45,696 nt of DNA from Syntrophales bacterium (GCA_030655775.1 JAUSPI010000080.1:1-45696); one strand, 5' to 3'; shown: positions 32,518 to 41,709, numbered from the stretch's first letter. Numbers and translations are program-made. The notes: generated by a model from the letters alone, not told the origin.

Positions 32518-35500
32518 TTATCCTCTCAACAGGATTGATTTTAAACGCCTTTCAAATTCAGTCCAGGCGGTTTCGTAGTCTTTTTCACGGTCGCAGCGGT
32601 CGAAGGGGGCTTCGTAGGTGATGGTGCGTTCACGGGGGCCGCCGGGGAGGGTGTCGTCTATGATTGTTCGTTCCACTTTGCCGGATTTCATGTCATTGAT
32701 TTCGTTCCATTCGGGTCGGGAGAAACCAACTCCTGTCAATCCCTTGCTGCAGGTGAAGACGATGCGGCCGTTCCGGTCGTACCAGGTGTCGTTCTCGTTC
32801 TGCCTAAGGACGGGGAACTGGACACGGTAGATGGTTTTGAGTTCGTCCAGTGTCAAACCGAGTGCCATGGATGCCAGGACGTCGATTTCCACGAGGGCCT
32901 GACGCCGGGCATAATCGGTGCGGAGGGCGCAGTTGCGGTTCCAATCGGGGGTCAGATTTGAAAAGTGGCTGTCGGGAAGACGGGGGTCCAATTTGGTCCA
33001 GAGATCGGTTTTGAAGGAATCGTTCCAGGATTCTTGCCAGAGGTCAGAATAAAAAGCGGTAAGGGCATTCATTAATAGAGACCTCAGAGAAATATACATA
33101 TTGTACTCAGGAACTGGAATAGCTTTAATCAAGCCTGGAATAGCGCCACGCCCAGTTGTTTTAACAAAAAAATCAAAGGGCAAACTTGCAAAAAACCCTG
33201 CTTGAGAGACAAGTGTTGAATAATCTTTGAATGAAAGACTTAAGCAGGTCATAATATGGTAAACATTTTTGGGCATAATTGCCGAAACCAATGTCCTTTC
33301 ACCAGACTGAGACAGCATAAATCTTGATACAAGCCTGTAAAACTCCGTCACCGGCTTCTTTTCCCCCCACGGCACTCGCGGCGTGCGCCGCAGGTACTCG
33401 GCGGGATCGCAGTCAGGCATATAATTGGTGCGGGGCAGATAATCATAGGGAAGTTCGGTGAGATCTATAAGATTGTAAGCACGATGAGTTTCACAAATTA
33501 CTTTAGGTGTTTGATAAAAGGGGTTCCCCACATAAAAATGCGGTCCCGACAGTATCCAGTCACCGGCGGAATCGGGAAAGCGTGTCTCGCGACGTATGGT
33601 GCCGTCTTTTTTGACGGCATTAGTCTCATCCCAAATTATTGTTGAGTAGTATTCACCTTTCAGGTCGTCCAACCGCTTCGTCTGTGCGGCAATTTTTTGC
33701 AGGACGCTGATCAATTGACGGGAATGAAGGGCTGGCAAGCGTGCTTGCAGAGACGGTGTTTCAGAATCATCATACAGATTCGCAAATAATGCCAGTTCCT
33801 TATCAGTAACCTGCACGATGCGCTGAACATGACCCTTAATGTTCCATTTATCATTTACATCCTTAATTTCTGGTACTGCCCCCCCACCACCATTATCAAA
33901 ACAAGCAACTACCGTTGAGGGGGTAAAAAGATTTGCAATATTTGAAAAATTTACAGTTTCAGTCGGAACTGCTTCATAAATATTGATACTGAACTTATTT
34001 CTGTTGCCAATAGGAAAAAGTTTGAACTCATTCTGGAATTGAAAATGCGCTCTCAATCTTGGATACATCGCCTCTCGAAATTCTCCCCCCTTAGGATCAT
34101 CATATATACCTTCCGGATGTAGAAAACCGGAAACTCCTTTTTTGCACCCAACCATCCACGCCTGGGGTAGGAAGCATCTGTACAGGTTTGTTTGTACACC
34201 CTTCAGAAGCGGGTAGTTTTGAATGGCATTAAGAAAGTTCTGTGTTCCCTCCGCCTCCTCGAAGGCGGCGAGATATTCGCTTCTTAAGTCGTATTTTCCG
34301 AGTGTTTCCTCGCGCAGAATGGCAAGCTGAGAGGCCATGAATTTTCTAATCGCGAAAAGAGGCTCCGCGTCGCCCATGATTCCGGATTCTTCCCATTCCA
34401 CCTTGATCCACGGAGGATTCCCCAGGACCAGATCGAAGCCGCCCCTGTCGGCGAAGATATCGGCATACTCAAGCTCCCAGTGGAGGAAACGGTGGCTTTC
34501 GGCAAGTTCCCGTACCAGGGAGAGGCGTGGAAGCTCGCGGCTGAGTTTGTCCACATCGACAAAGCCGAATTTGTCCACCAGCTCCAGGGCCGTCTGCCGT
34601 GGCATGGTATCGGGGAACATCGATATTTGCTCGCCTTCTGACGGTGTTGTATCGTAGATATTCCCTTCCAAGATGAGGGAAAGTTCCAGCAGGAATTCCT
34701 CACGTGTCGGAAGAAGATCTGCTTTTTCAATAGGCCAGAACCAGAGGGCGCACCAGTAGTCCATGACAAGTTTCAGGCGGCGGTACGGACTGGAGCTTGA
34801 AATATTCTGTGAGAGGATCTCTTGCTTATACTTACGGTCTTTCCATTCGATAGCGGAGGGATTTCTTTTCTTCTCCGGTTTTGACTGTCCGAAAAGGGTC
34901 AACTGGTCGCTCGTTTCCGCACGAACGATGCGCTGATGATCTGTATGACGTTTCCAGAGCCTGTCAACGGCGGCGGACATCTTTTTCAATTGTCGAACAT
35001 CCCCCTCGGAAAAGGTCTTTGCAAAGTTTTTGTGCCACTCCATTATCTTCTTTATTTCATCCTTGGCCATCTGACGGATTACCTTGTCTTTGTAATCCGC
35101 CATTCCCTTATCCGGCAGAAGGAAATGATAGACGGTGTTTTCCGGTCTTTCTTCAACCGAGGTGACCCGTTCTGGCACTTCATCCAACCAGATGGAATCA
35201 TTCTTTTGCACCCGACGTAACAAGCTTGAAGCATAAACCTGCCGGCGTGCCCCGATGAGTGAATTGCCCGTGACAAGCTGCATGCCGAACCAGGGCACAT
35301 ATGCCCCTTCATGGATGGTGTTCAGCCAGAGGGACACCTCTGCAAGCTCCACCGCCACCGGGTTGAGGTCCACACCGAAAACATTATTGTCGGCAAGGCA
35401 CATCTTTACCTTTTGTTTTTCCCGGGTGTAGCTTTCATGGGGGATGGTTTCACCGGTTTCTTCCTGCTTGAGACGAAGATAGGCCTCTGCGAGCTGGTTT

Positions 35501-37245
35501 ACTGCTTCGTTTAGGAAGGCGGCACTCCCCATGGCCGGCTCACAGACGGTCAGTTGAAGTATATCATCGGCGGTCTTGTCCCTGAGCAGTTCCTTCAGGG
35601 CATATTTCACGAGGCATTGTGTCAGGACTTCCGGCGTGTAATAAGAGGCCGATTTCTCCCGGTCACGACCGGCCAGGCGGTAAATAAATGTTCCCCTCGT
35701 GTATTTTTTCAATGTCCCGTCGTCGTTGAAGACTTTTTCGTCTTCCCTGTACTTGGAAAGGTCTTCCGCCTTTACAAAGTATGCGGTTTCCAGCTCGTTA
35801 TATTTTTCTCCCGATTTTTTTACCTCGTAAAGATCAGTTTCGGCGAAAAAGCCCTGATATGAGAGGAGCGCTTCATAGACGGCGCCGAGCTGGTTGATGC
35901 CTAATTGGGCATAGGAAATTCTACCCCTTCGCTTGCTGCGGTTTCCCGGCTGTGAAAGAGACATCAGTCTGATTACACGCTGGAGCGTTTCATTTGTAAA
36001 CTTCACACGGTTCAGGATCGATGTGCGTGCCGGGTCAAAAAGGTGGCTGCTGAGTGGTGTGATTCGGAAGATATGATGTTCCGGGCCTGCGCCGAGGGCA
36101 AGCTGCTCATCCTGCTTACCTTTCGTCGGAGGATATCCATCGTAGATCAGCTCGAAAAGAAGCTGGAGGGAATCGTGAATGAATGTTCCGTTTCTCGACT
36201 CTTCGGTTGAAAGCTTCACCATCTCCAGGTCGCGCAGTGTTTCGAGGCTGTAACCCGTCCGGTAGGCATCCGACTTCATAGGGGCATAACCAAGTTCCGG
36301 CCTTGCCTCTATGTAGAACAAAAAAAGCAGACGATACATATACCGCAGGCACTCTTTCGTCAGCTCTTTGGGATCAATTTTTTCTTCGCCGGAAAAAATG
36401 CCTTTTCTCCGTATTTCACGAAGGTAGATTACCGCTTCGTTCCCGAGTAGTTCTATCGCCTCGCGAAGGGCGTATTTCAGATCTTCAGAGACGGCGAAGG
36501 CGTGTTTGTGGGAATTTTCATCGAGGGTATCGAGGAGACTCAGGCCTTCCGCGGGGCATACACTTTCCCGGTGAAGAAGCGCCGCCATAGACTGGAGTGT
36601 CGAAGTTTCTTTACGTCCCAGGATTTCAGTAAGCTCAAACCGCAACAGGCGCTTTTCGTTCCACTTGCCCCGGTCAATAAGGACAAGCTGGGCGTCGCTT
36701 GCGAGCATCACCCAGCGCGGCGGTTCGGACCGTCCAAAGACCTGTTTTGAAATAATATCCTCAAGGGGAACATCGGTTAATTCATTATTGGTTTCTTCAT
36801 TCTCCGGATACTGACAGTCGAGAATCGAAAGCTCCAGGGGATCAGCATCTTCGCCCGATGGGTCAACGGCCTCGATGATCCACAGCTCCGGCGCCCCGTT
36901 GGGTCTTTTGATTTCTCCCGCTATCGGCAAGAAGCTCCCGTTATCCAGCTCCTTTAAGGCTGGTTGAAACTCATAGCCGAGAACAGGCAGCAGCTTTTCC
37001 AGAAACTCTCTTTGCAACTGGAGGCGCTCTTCTGTTTTTCGCTCTTTTTCCAACCGGTTTCTCATGGTGAAGAAGTCTTTTGAAAGACCCCGCAGATCGG
37101 CATAAGGGGGGCGAGCAGCCTCCTCTTCTTCCCTTTGCTTCCATTTCTTCAAAACATCTTTGAGGTCATTTTCGAGAATGGCGTTCAGGTAGTGGTCTGT
37201 ATAAAATTCATTGATGTTGCCGATTCCGGTAAAATCAATAGCCAT
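32518..37245 (-). CDS. Large N6-adenine DNA methyltransferase, DrmMI/PglX-like
   Basis: This 1575-residue protein carries a gamma-type adenine methylase. It has Y-Y-T-P-E near 535-539, the SAM-binding motif C-E-P-A-M-G-S-A-A-F near 568-577, G-V-D-L-N-P-V-A-V-E-L-A near 624-635, and the catalytic N-P-P-W near 943-946. The roughly 250-residue N-terminal part resembles the helical/nuclease-like leader of Eco57I-type enzymes, and the C-terminal 450 residues should hold the target-recognition domain. In DISARM class 1 the comparable protein (DrmMI) marks host DNA. Its start codon shares one base with the SNF2 gene stop (tgatg). The last 20 codons are partly duplicated twice downstream in the operon. 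Class is firm; equivalence to DrmMI is inferred from the neighbour. Confidence 0.87.
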   Translation of the reverse strand: MAIDFTGIGNINEFYTDHYLNAILENDLKDVLKKWKQREEEEAARPPYADLRGLSKDFFTMRNRLEKERKTEERLQLQREFLEKLLPVLGYEFQPALKELDNGSFLPIAGEIKRPNGAPELWIIEAVDPSGEDADPLELSILDCQYPENEETNNELTDVPLEDIISKQVFGRSEPPRWVMLASDAQLVLIDRGKWNEKRLLRFELTEILGRKETSTLQSMAALLHRESVCPAEGLSLLDTLDENSHKHAFAVSEDLKYALREAIELLGNEAVIYLREIRRKGIFSGEEKIDPKELTKECLRYMYRLLFLFYIEARPELGYAPMKSDAYRTGYSLETLRDLEMVKLSTEESRNGTFIHDSLQLLFELIYDGYPPTKGKQDEQLALGAGPEHHIFRITPLSSHLFDPARTSILNRVKFTNETLQRVIRLMSLSQPGNRSKRRGRISYAQLGINQLGAVYEALLSYQGFFAETDLYEVKKSGEKYNELETAYFVKAEDLSKYREDEKVFNDDGTLKKYTRGTFIYRLAGRDREKSASYYTPEVLTQCLVKYALKELLRDKTADDILQLTVCEPAMGSAAFLNEAVNQLAEAYLRLKQEETGETIPHESYTREKQKVKMCLADNNVFGVDLNPVAVELAEVSLWLNTIHEGAYVPWFGMQLVTGNSLIGARRQVYASSLLRRVQKNDSIWLDEVPERVTSVEERPENTVYHFLLPDKGMADYKDKVIRQMAKDEIKKIMEWHKNFAKTFSEGDVRQLKKMSAAVDRLWKRHTDHQRIVRAETSDQLTLFGQSKPEKKRNPSAIEWKDRKYKQEILSQNISSSSPYRRLKLVMDYWCALWFWPIEKADLLPTREEFLLELSLILEGNIYDTTPSEGEQISMFPDTMPRQTALELVDKFGFVDVDKLSRELPRLSLVRELAESHRFLHWELEYADIFADRGGFDLVLGNPPWIKVEWEESGIMGDAEPLFAIRKFMASQLAILREETLGKYDLRSEYLAAFEEAEGTQNFLNAIQNYPLLKGVQTNLYRCFLPQAWMVGCKKGVSGFLHPEGIYDDPKGGEFREAMYPRLRAHFQFQNEFKLFPIGNRNKFSINIYEAVPTETVNFSNIANLFTPSTVVACFDNGGGGAVPEIKDVNDKWNIKGHVQRIVQVTDKELALFANLYDDSETPSLQARLPALHSRQLISVLQKIAAQTKRLDDLKGEYYSTIIWDETNAVKKDGTIRRETRFPDSAGDWILSGPHFYVGNPFYQTPKVICETHRAYNLIDLTELPYDYLPRTNYMPDCDPAEYLRRTPRVPWGEKKPVTEFYRLVSRFMLSQSGERTLVSAIMPKNVYHIMTCLSLSFKDYSTLVSQAGFFASLPFDFFVKTTGRGAIPGLIKAIPVPEYNMYISLRSLLMNALTAFYSDLWQESWNDSFKTDLWTKLDPRLPDSHFSNLTPDWNRNCALRTDYARRQALVEIDVLASMALGLTLDELKTIYRVQFPVLRQNENDTWYDRNGRIVFTCSKGLTGVGFSRPEWNEINDMKSGKVERTIIDDTLPGGPRERTITYEAPFDRCDREKDYETAWTEFERRLKSILLRG
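32541..32600 (-). repeat. Methyltransferase gene tail, original copy
   Basis: The true 3' end of the methyltransferase gene (D-R-E-K-D-Y-E-T-A-W-T-E-F-E-R-R-L-K). It is the source of, or sibling to, the partial copies at 29897-29957 and 24242-24262. Confidence 0.7.
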
Positions 37246-40082
37246 CAGCCCGTCCCTTTCAATACTGCAATGACTTTTATGTAGGGATTGTCTTCCGTCG
37301 TCATGGTGCTTTCGATCCAGTCGAAGTACTCGTCAAAGATGCGATCTATCTCCCTGCGTTCTTTCTCCTTGCGGCTTAACTGTCTTGTTTCTTCAAAACG
37401 AAGCTCAAGTTGCGCGTACTGTTTTTCGCGGAGGCGCTCCAGCGCATTGAGATGGTCATTCAGTTTTTTGTTGATGTGCTCTTCGAAGATTTTCCGTTTT
37501 TCGCTCATCCATGATCGTGCGTGTTCTATCGCCTCGGGAAGGAGTTTTTGCAGTGCCTCTATATCAATGCCGTCGCCCCGGTTTGGGAAAGCTCGTTTTC
37601 CCAGACCGGTGCGTTTCAGAATGTCCTCGAAATCCACAATTTCCCGCACATGGCCATTGCTAAAGATCACGCCAAACCAGCAGTGTACCAGAGGATGGCT
37701 TTTTTGATTCGGAATGAGACCAGATAATATAAATACCGTTTCCTCGGGTTGCAGCGCGTCCTGAAGTGTAAGAACAGGGGCCTCGTGCCTTCCAAAGGCT
37801 GCCAGAATCTTGTCGTTTACCCATTCAAGGACGGGGTTCATCTCCCAGAGATAGTGGATTCGCGGCCATGCCTTTTCATCCTTGCGGCTCCGTTTAATTT
37901 CCTCCTGGATGGCGTTTTGATCAGCCGACAGGATGAAGTTACCGTTATCGGGCCATACTTCTTTCGGAAGAAACCTGAACCGATACTTCAGATCCTCGGT
38001 TGCGGTCAAATCCATGCGTCGTTCATCGCTGTAAAATTCGGCCTGCATCGGTATAGAATGACGGAGATGTTGGATTGCCGACTGCATATAGGTGAAATCA
38101 TCGGTGAAGAGGGAGGGCATGCCCTTGCAAACATCCTTTGCTTTTTCTCCGACAGGAGTGTCATCCTTACCCAGGAGCAAAGCCAGCGGGTCGAAGGACT
38201 TTGATTCCAGCACTTTCTCATGCTCTTCTCTACTCCGTCCCTCTTCGATGGCCCGTGCGGTGATCTTCTCTTCTTCCTCAATATTGTAAACACCCATCAG
38301 AACTGAAGGATCCCCGATGTTTTTCACTGCCTGTTCATCCTTCTCGATCAGCAACTCGAGGATCCTCGTATCGCCTCGAATCTTTGCGTTTTCGCTCTCA
38401 GTGACGAGGTAAACGATCTGCGGGGTATTTTCCTGACCGTAGCGGTCGATGCGTCCGTTTCGCTGCTGGAAAACCATAAGCGACCAGGGGATGTCGAAAT
38501 GGATCATTCTGTGACACAAATAATGAAGGTTTATACCTTCAGATGCCACATCGGAAGCTATCAGAAGCCTGATCGGCGCTTCGTCTTTGCCGAAATCTTC
38601 CACAATCCTTTGTTGTTCATGGTCCGGCAGAGTGCCGTGAAGGATTTCTACCTGGTTATCTTTCAGACCCAGATCACCCACAAGATTTTTATGAAGAAAT
38701 CGAAGCGTTTCAATTCGTTCCGTAAAGATGACAAGCCTGTCACGTGTATCTTTCCCCTTCCATTCGAACCCATGCTTCGGGTCTCTGATTATTTCCAGGA
38801 GCTTTTCATATTTACTGAAATCTTCAACGGTGATCTTTTCAACCTGCAGGGACAAATCTTCAAGCGCGTTTATATCATTTTCATAAAGAGGATCTTCCGT
38901 TTTCCTCAAACGAGTTATTCTATTATGTATTGTCGAGATACAGGCCGCCGGGCTGGAAAAGAGCGCTTTTTCAAGAGTTGTTTTGAATAGTTCTTCTGCA
39001 CCTCTTTTCTGATCAAGGCGTGTGAATTTCATATCGACAAAGGTGTCAAAGGCCTCCTCTTCCGCGAGAGAGGCCCGGCAGTGTGCAACACCGATTTCCC
39101 TTTTCTTGAATGCCTTTTCAACCTGATTCTGGATATCCTTTTTAAAACGACGGATAAAAAGACCTTTGATGTCTTCCTTGCTGTAATCATCGGGGTTGGC
39201 TATTGCCGTGGGGTCCAGCATGTTCATGAGGCTCGCGAAACTTCTTGCCTTACCGTCATGCGGCGTGGCGGAAAGCATGATCAATGTATCGGAACGCTGA
39301 GCAAGCAATCTGGCAAGCCGCGCACGCATCGAAGAACTCGTCCCCCGTTCCGCCACATTATGAGCTTCGTCAATGACAATTATGTCCCAGTAGGCATTTT
39401 CGAGGTAAGTGCGATACTGGGTATTCTGTTTGAGCGTATCAATGGAAATGATGGCCTTGTCGTAATAATAAAAGGGATTCTGATTTGTCGGTATGTAAGA
39501 ACGGATGCGTTGTATTCCCAGTGAATCGAGACGGGTAAGGGGTATAGTAAAACGGCTCCACATCTCCTTCTGGAACTGGGTGAGCATGCTTTTCACAGCA
39601 ATCACGAGGATGCGCTTACCCTTGCCGCGGCGAATCAGTTCACTGAGAAGGACTCCTGCTTCAAGGGTCTTTCCAAGACCCACGGCATCAGCAATCAGGA
39701 TTCTCTGTCTCGGCTGTTTGAGCGCCTGAATAGCCGGGTCCAACTGAAACGGAACCGCATCCATCGCTGCCCGGTGACCAATATACAGATTTTCGTCGGT
39801 TGGCGGAGTCTGGCGGAGCAGGCTTTCTATGTAAAGAACCGATGTCTGGTATGAACTTGATGTATCCAGAACCAGCTTCGTATCGACTGGATCGAGGATT
39901 TCGATGGATTTCTCCACCTCGGTCAGAAAGATCGCGTCTTTGTCCCGAACAAGTTCAGATATGCCCACCACATTCAGAGATTGCCCACCGGTCGAAGTCC
40001 GATCCACCCGACGCACCAGCCACTCCGCATCGCGAACAAGGATTCTGGCCCCTGGAGCAAAAACATTATCCTGGAAGGTCAT
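37245..40082 (-). CDS. SNF2-family helicase, DrmD-like
   Basis: This 945-residue protein is a Swi2/Snf2 ATPase of the RapA/DrmD type: A-D-A-V-G-L-G-K-T at 131-139, I-D-E-A-H at 237-241, L-S-A-T-P-H-D-G-K near 270-278, A-S-E-G-I-N at 513-518 and R-N-G-R-I-D-R-Y-G-Q at 541-550. Coiled coil fills the C-terminal 120 residues (E-R-L-R-E-K-Q-Y-A-Q-L-E-L-R-F). In DISARM class 1, DrmD with an adenine methylase are the signature genes. It is the first large gene of the operon. The ATG overlaps the stop of a 28-codon leader ORF (atga) and has aaagga about 6 bases upstream, so its translation probably depends on the leader. Confidence 0.87.
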   Translation of the reverse strand: MTFQDNVFAPGARILVRDAEWLVRRVDRTSTGGQSLNVVGISELVRDKDAIFLTEVEKSIEILDPVDTKLVLDTSSSYQTSVLYIESLLRQTPPTDENLYIGHRAAMDAVPFQLDPAIQALKQPRQRILIADAVGLGKTLEAGVLLSELIRRGKGKRILVIAVKSMLTQFQKEMWSRFTIPLTRLDSLGIQRIRSYIPTNQNPFYYYDKAIISIDTLKQNTQYRTYLENAYWDIIVIDEAHNVAERGTSSSMRARLARLLAQRSDTLIMLSATPHDGKARSFASLMNMLDPTAIANPDDYSKEDIKGLFIRRFKKDIQNQVEKAFKKREIGVAHCRASLAEEEAFDTFVDMKFTRLDQKRGAEELFKTTLEKALFSSPAACISTIHNRITRLRKTEDPLYENDINALEDLSLQVEKITVEDFSKYEKLLEIIRDPKHGFEWKGKDTRDRLVIFTERIETLRFLHKNLVGDLGLKDNQVEILHGTLPDHEQQRIVEDFGKDEAPIRLLIASDVASEGINLHYLCHRMIHFDIPWSLMVFQQRNGRIDRYGQENTPQIVYLVTESENAKIRGDTRILELLIEKDEQAVKNIGDPSVLMGVYNIEEEEKITARAIEEGRSREEHEKVLESKSFDPLALLLGKDDTPVGEKAKDVCKGMPSLFTDDFTYMQSAIQHLRHSIPMQAEFYSDERRMDLTATEDLKYRFRFLPKEVWPDNGNFILSADQNAIQEEIKRSRKDEKAWPRIHYLWEMNPVLEWVNDKILAAFGRHEAPVLTLQDALQPEETVFILSGLIPNQKSHPLVHCWFGVIFSNGHVREIVDFEDILKRTGLGKRAFPNRGDGIDIEALQKLLPEAIEHARSWMSEKRKIFEEHINKKLNDHLNALERLREKQYAQLELRFEETRQLSRKEKERREIDRIFDEYFDWIESTMTTEDNPYIKVIAVLKGTG

Positions 40083-40165
40083 CCGGTTCCTTTCGTTCGT
40101 AACATCCGAAAAACAAAACCCCGCCTCTGTTTAAGAGAAACGGGGTTTTGATGATTATCTGCCAT
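40079..40165 (-). CDS. 28-codon leader ORF overlapping the SNF2 helicase start
   Basis: The frame begins ATG-GCA-GAT and reads M-A-D-N-H-Q-N-P-V-S-L-K-Q-R-R-G-F-V-F, ending in a TGA that overlaps the helicase ATG. It crosses the whole terminator-like hairpin at 40111-40150, so translating ribosomes would prevent the hairpin from forming or acting. A diverged copy with its own promoter lies at 10190-10282 on the other strand. The ribosome site is weak (aagaaag). The arrangement suggests translation-dependent antitermination or simple coupling; no product has been demonstrated. Confidence 0.5.
   Translation of the reverse strand: MADNHQNPVSLKQRRGFVFRMLRTKGTG
40111..40150 (-). terminator. Terminator-like hairpin in the operon leader
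   Basis: On the minus strand ccccg/cgggg arms, extended by A-T pairs, enclose an inner gttt/aaac and are followed by ttttgttttt. It stands between the promoter and the first large gene, so it must be read through for the operon to be expressed. It matches 10211-10245 at most positions. Confidence 0.6.
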
Positions 40166-40248
40166 TTTCAGGAACTTTCTTGTATTTAAGGAAAAAAGAT
40201 CATGTGTTGTTTAATGCATGGTACCTTCTGTTATTTCGTTAACGCTTT

Positions 40249-40280
40249 TGTATAATTAATAAAAAAGGGTGGAATGTCAA
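40249..40280 (-). promoter_or_regulatory. Promoter of the defence operon
   Basis: On the minus strand TTGACA (40275-40280) and TATACAAAAG (beginning at 40254) are conserved with the copy at 10073-10108. At a 17-base spacing the -10 would be aattat (40252-40257). The predicted transcript starts about 160 bases before the SNF2 helicase ATG. The rest of the 40166-40542 gap holds only the direct repeat and the left inverted repeat listed separately. Confidence 0.55.
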
Positions 40281-40438
40281 GGGAATTTAGAATATTAGCG
40301 GTTACTTCTTATCTGTGGATACTTTTACATCAATTAAGAAAAGCGTAGCACCTTGATTTGCATTAATAGCTTTTGATCCCCGTTTTTTGATTTTGAAGGT
40401 TTCAGGTGGTAATAGTTATTTTTAACATTCAATGATTC

Positions 40439-40454
40439 TGAGGCTTAGTAGGTG
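40439..40454 (+). repeat. 16-bp direct repeat, right copy
   Basis: tgaggcttagtaggtg, identical to 13639-13654. It is immediately followed by the 12-base inverted repeat that bounds the recombinase pair. Confidence 0.45.
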
Positions 40455-40542
40455 CTATACGTAACAAAAAGGTGATTGAAGTTTAGACTTGTATTGTTCA
40501 TCATCTATCTGTATTTCCTATTGAATCACAGGAAAGGAGGTA

Positions 40543-41709
40543 GTGATGGATCAGAAGACCATAGAATCTTGCAGTTTCATTTCGACGAAAGAATCCCTGA
40601 CGACTTTTGGAAGTATTGATCAACGGGAAGGGATTCACCCACCCAGTGTTTTTGCCAAAATCAACAAAGGAAAATTAGAGAGGCCGTTTTGTCCTGAATT
40701 CGAGAATAAGACGAGAGCGCTTCAAAGGGCACTGAATCGTCTTGCAGGATGGGACTTGCCGGGCAAAGAACATGTTGAGGAATATTTTCGGTACATGTAT
40801 CGGCGGAACTTCAGACCCAAAACGTACGCCAGTAACTTGGTAGCGATTTATATCTTTCTCACCGTTGTCAGGGATTCGGGGAAAACGAGTCTGGAGGAGA
40901 TCACCAAGAATGACATTGAAGCTTTCATTGAACATGAGCAGGATCGGGGTTTGATGCTATCGACGGTGCGGACGAAACTGCATTGCGTCAATGCCTTTTT
41001 GGGTTATGCGATTGACGAAGGCATCGTCAACACGGCTGTTTTGGCAAGAAGGATTCGCCTGAAAAAGCCAGAGACATTGCCACGAGCCATGGATCCGGAT
41101 GACGTGAAGCACCTACTTTCCATTATTGATCATACGAAAGCCCGGGCCATGGTCACGGTGCTTCTGCGGACGGGGATGAGAATCGGAGAGTTGCTCAACA
41201 CGAAGATGCAGGATCTTCACCTCAAGGATCGCAGGATTGATATTTACGAGGGGGAGAAGAACCGATTGGGACGGGTTGTGTATCTCAGCGATGATGCGGT
41301 CAGTGCTTTGAGGACATGGCTCAACATGAGAGACGCCCATAAAGAGTTCCTCTTTTACGCCCAAGGTAAGACCAGCATGTCCTACAGCACTGCTCGTCAG
41401 ATGTTTGTAGATTATCTTACGAAAGCGGGCCTTACCTATAAGGGGTACTCCCTTCATGCGCTTCGCCATACCTTTGCCAGTGAGCTTTTAAATGCCGGCA
41501 TGCGAATCGAATGTCTCCAGCCACTGATGGGGCATACTTCTCTGGATGTAACACGGCGCTATGCAAGGCTCACGGACAAGACCAGGGAGGAAGAGTACTT
41601 CAGAGCCATGACGATTATAGAAAGGGGGGAGATTGATGGACATTATCGACGCGATCATCAGATACAGGCGTTTCTTGAAGAGAAGGAACGTCTCACCCAA
41701 CACTGTTAA
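40543..41709 (+). CDS. Tyrosine recombinase 1
   Basis: In this 388-residue protein a 60-residue N-terminal extension precedes the core-binding domain (Y-R-R-N-F-R-P-K-T-Y-A-S-N-L near residues 90-103). The catalytic domain shows L-L-R-T-G-M-R-I-G-E-L-L, H-A-L-R-H-T-F-A-S-E-L-L, M-G-H-T-S-L-D-V-T-R-R-Y and the nucleophile Tyr in that last block, so all key residues (R, H-x-x-R, H, Y) are present. aaaggagg lies 5 bases before the ATG. It overlaps the next recombinase gene by 77 bases in another frame, implying co-translation. Confidence 0.9.
   Translation: MMDQKTIESCSFISTKESLTTFGSIDQREGIHPPSVFAKINKGKLERPFCPEFENKTRALQRALNRLAGWDLPGKEHVEEYFRYMYRRNFRPKTYASNLVAIYIFLTVVRDSGKTSLEEITKNDIEAFIEHEQDRGLMLSTVRTKLHCVNAFLGYAIDEGIVNTAVLARRIRLKKPETLPRAMDPDDVKHLLSIIDHTKARAMVTVLLRTGMRIGELLNTKMQDLHLKDRRIDIYEGEKNRLGRVVYLSDDAVSALRTWLNMRDAHKEFLFYAQGKTSMSYSTARQMFVDYLTKAGLTYKGYSLHALRHTFASELLNAGMRIECLQPLMGHTSLDVTRRYARLTDKTREEEYFRAMTIIERGEIDGHYRRDHQIQAFLEEKERLTQHC

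Noticed and set aside
34284-34769. 161-codon minus-strand frame inside the methylase gene
   Set aside because: It lies in another frame of the methylase coding sequence, across the conserved NPPW region; only the methylase translation has recognisable motifs.
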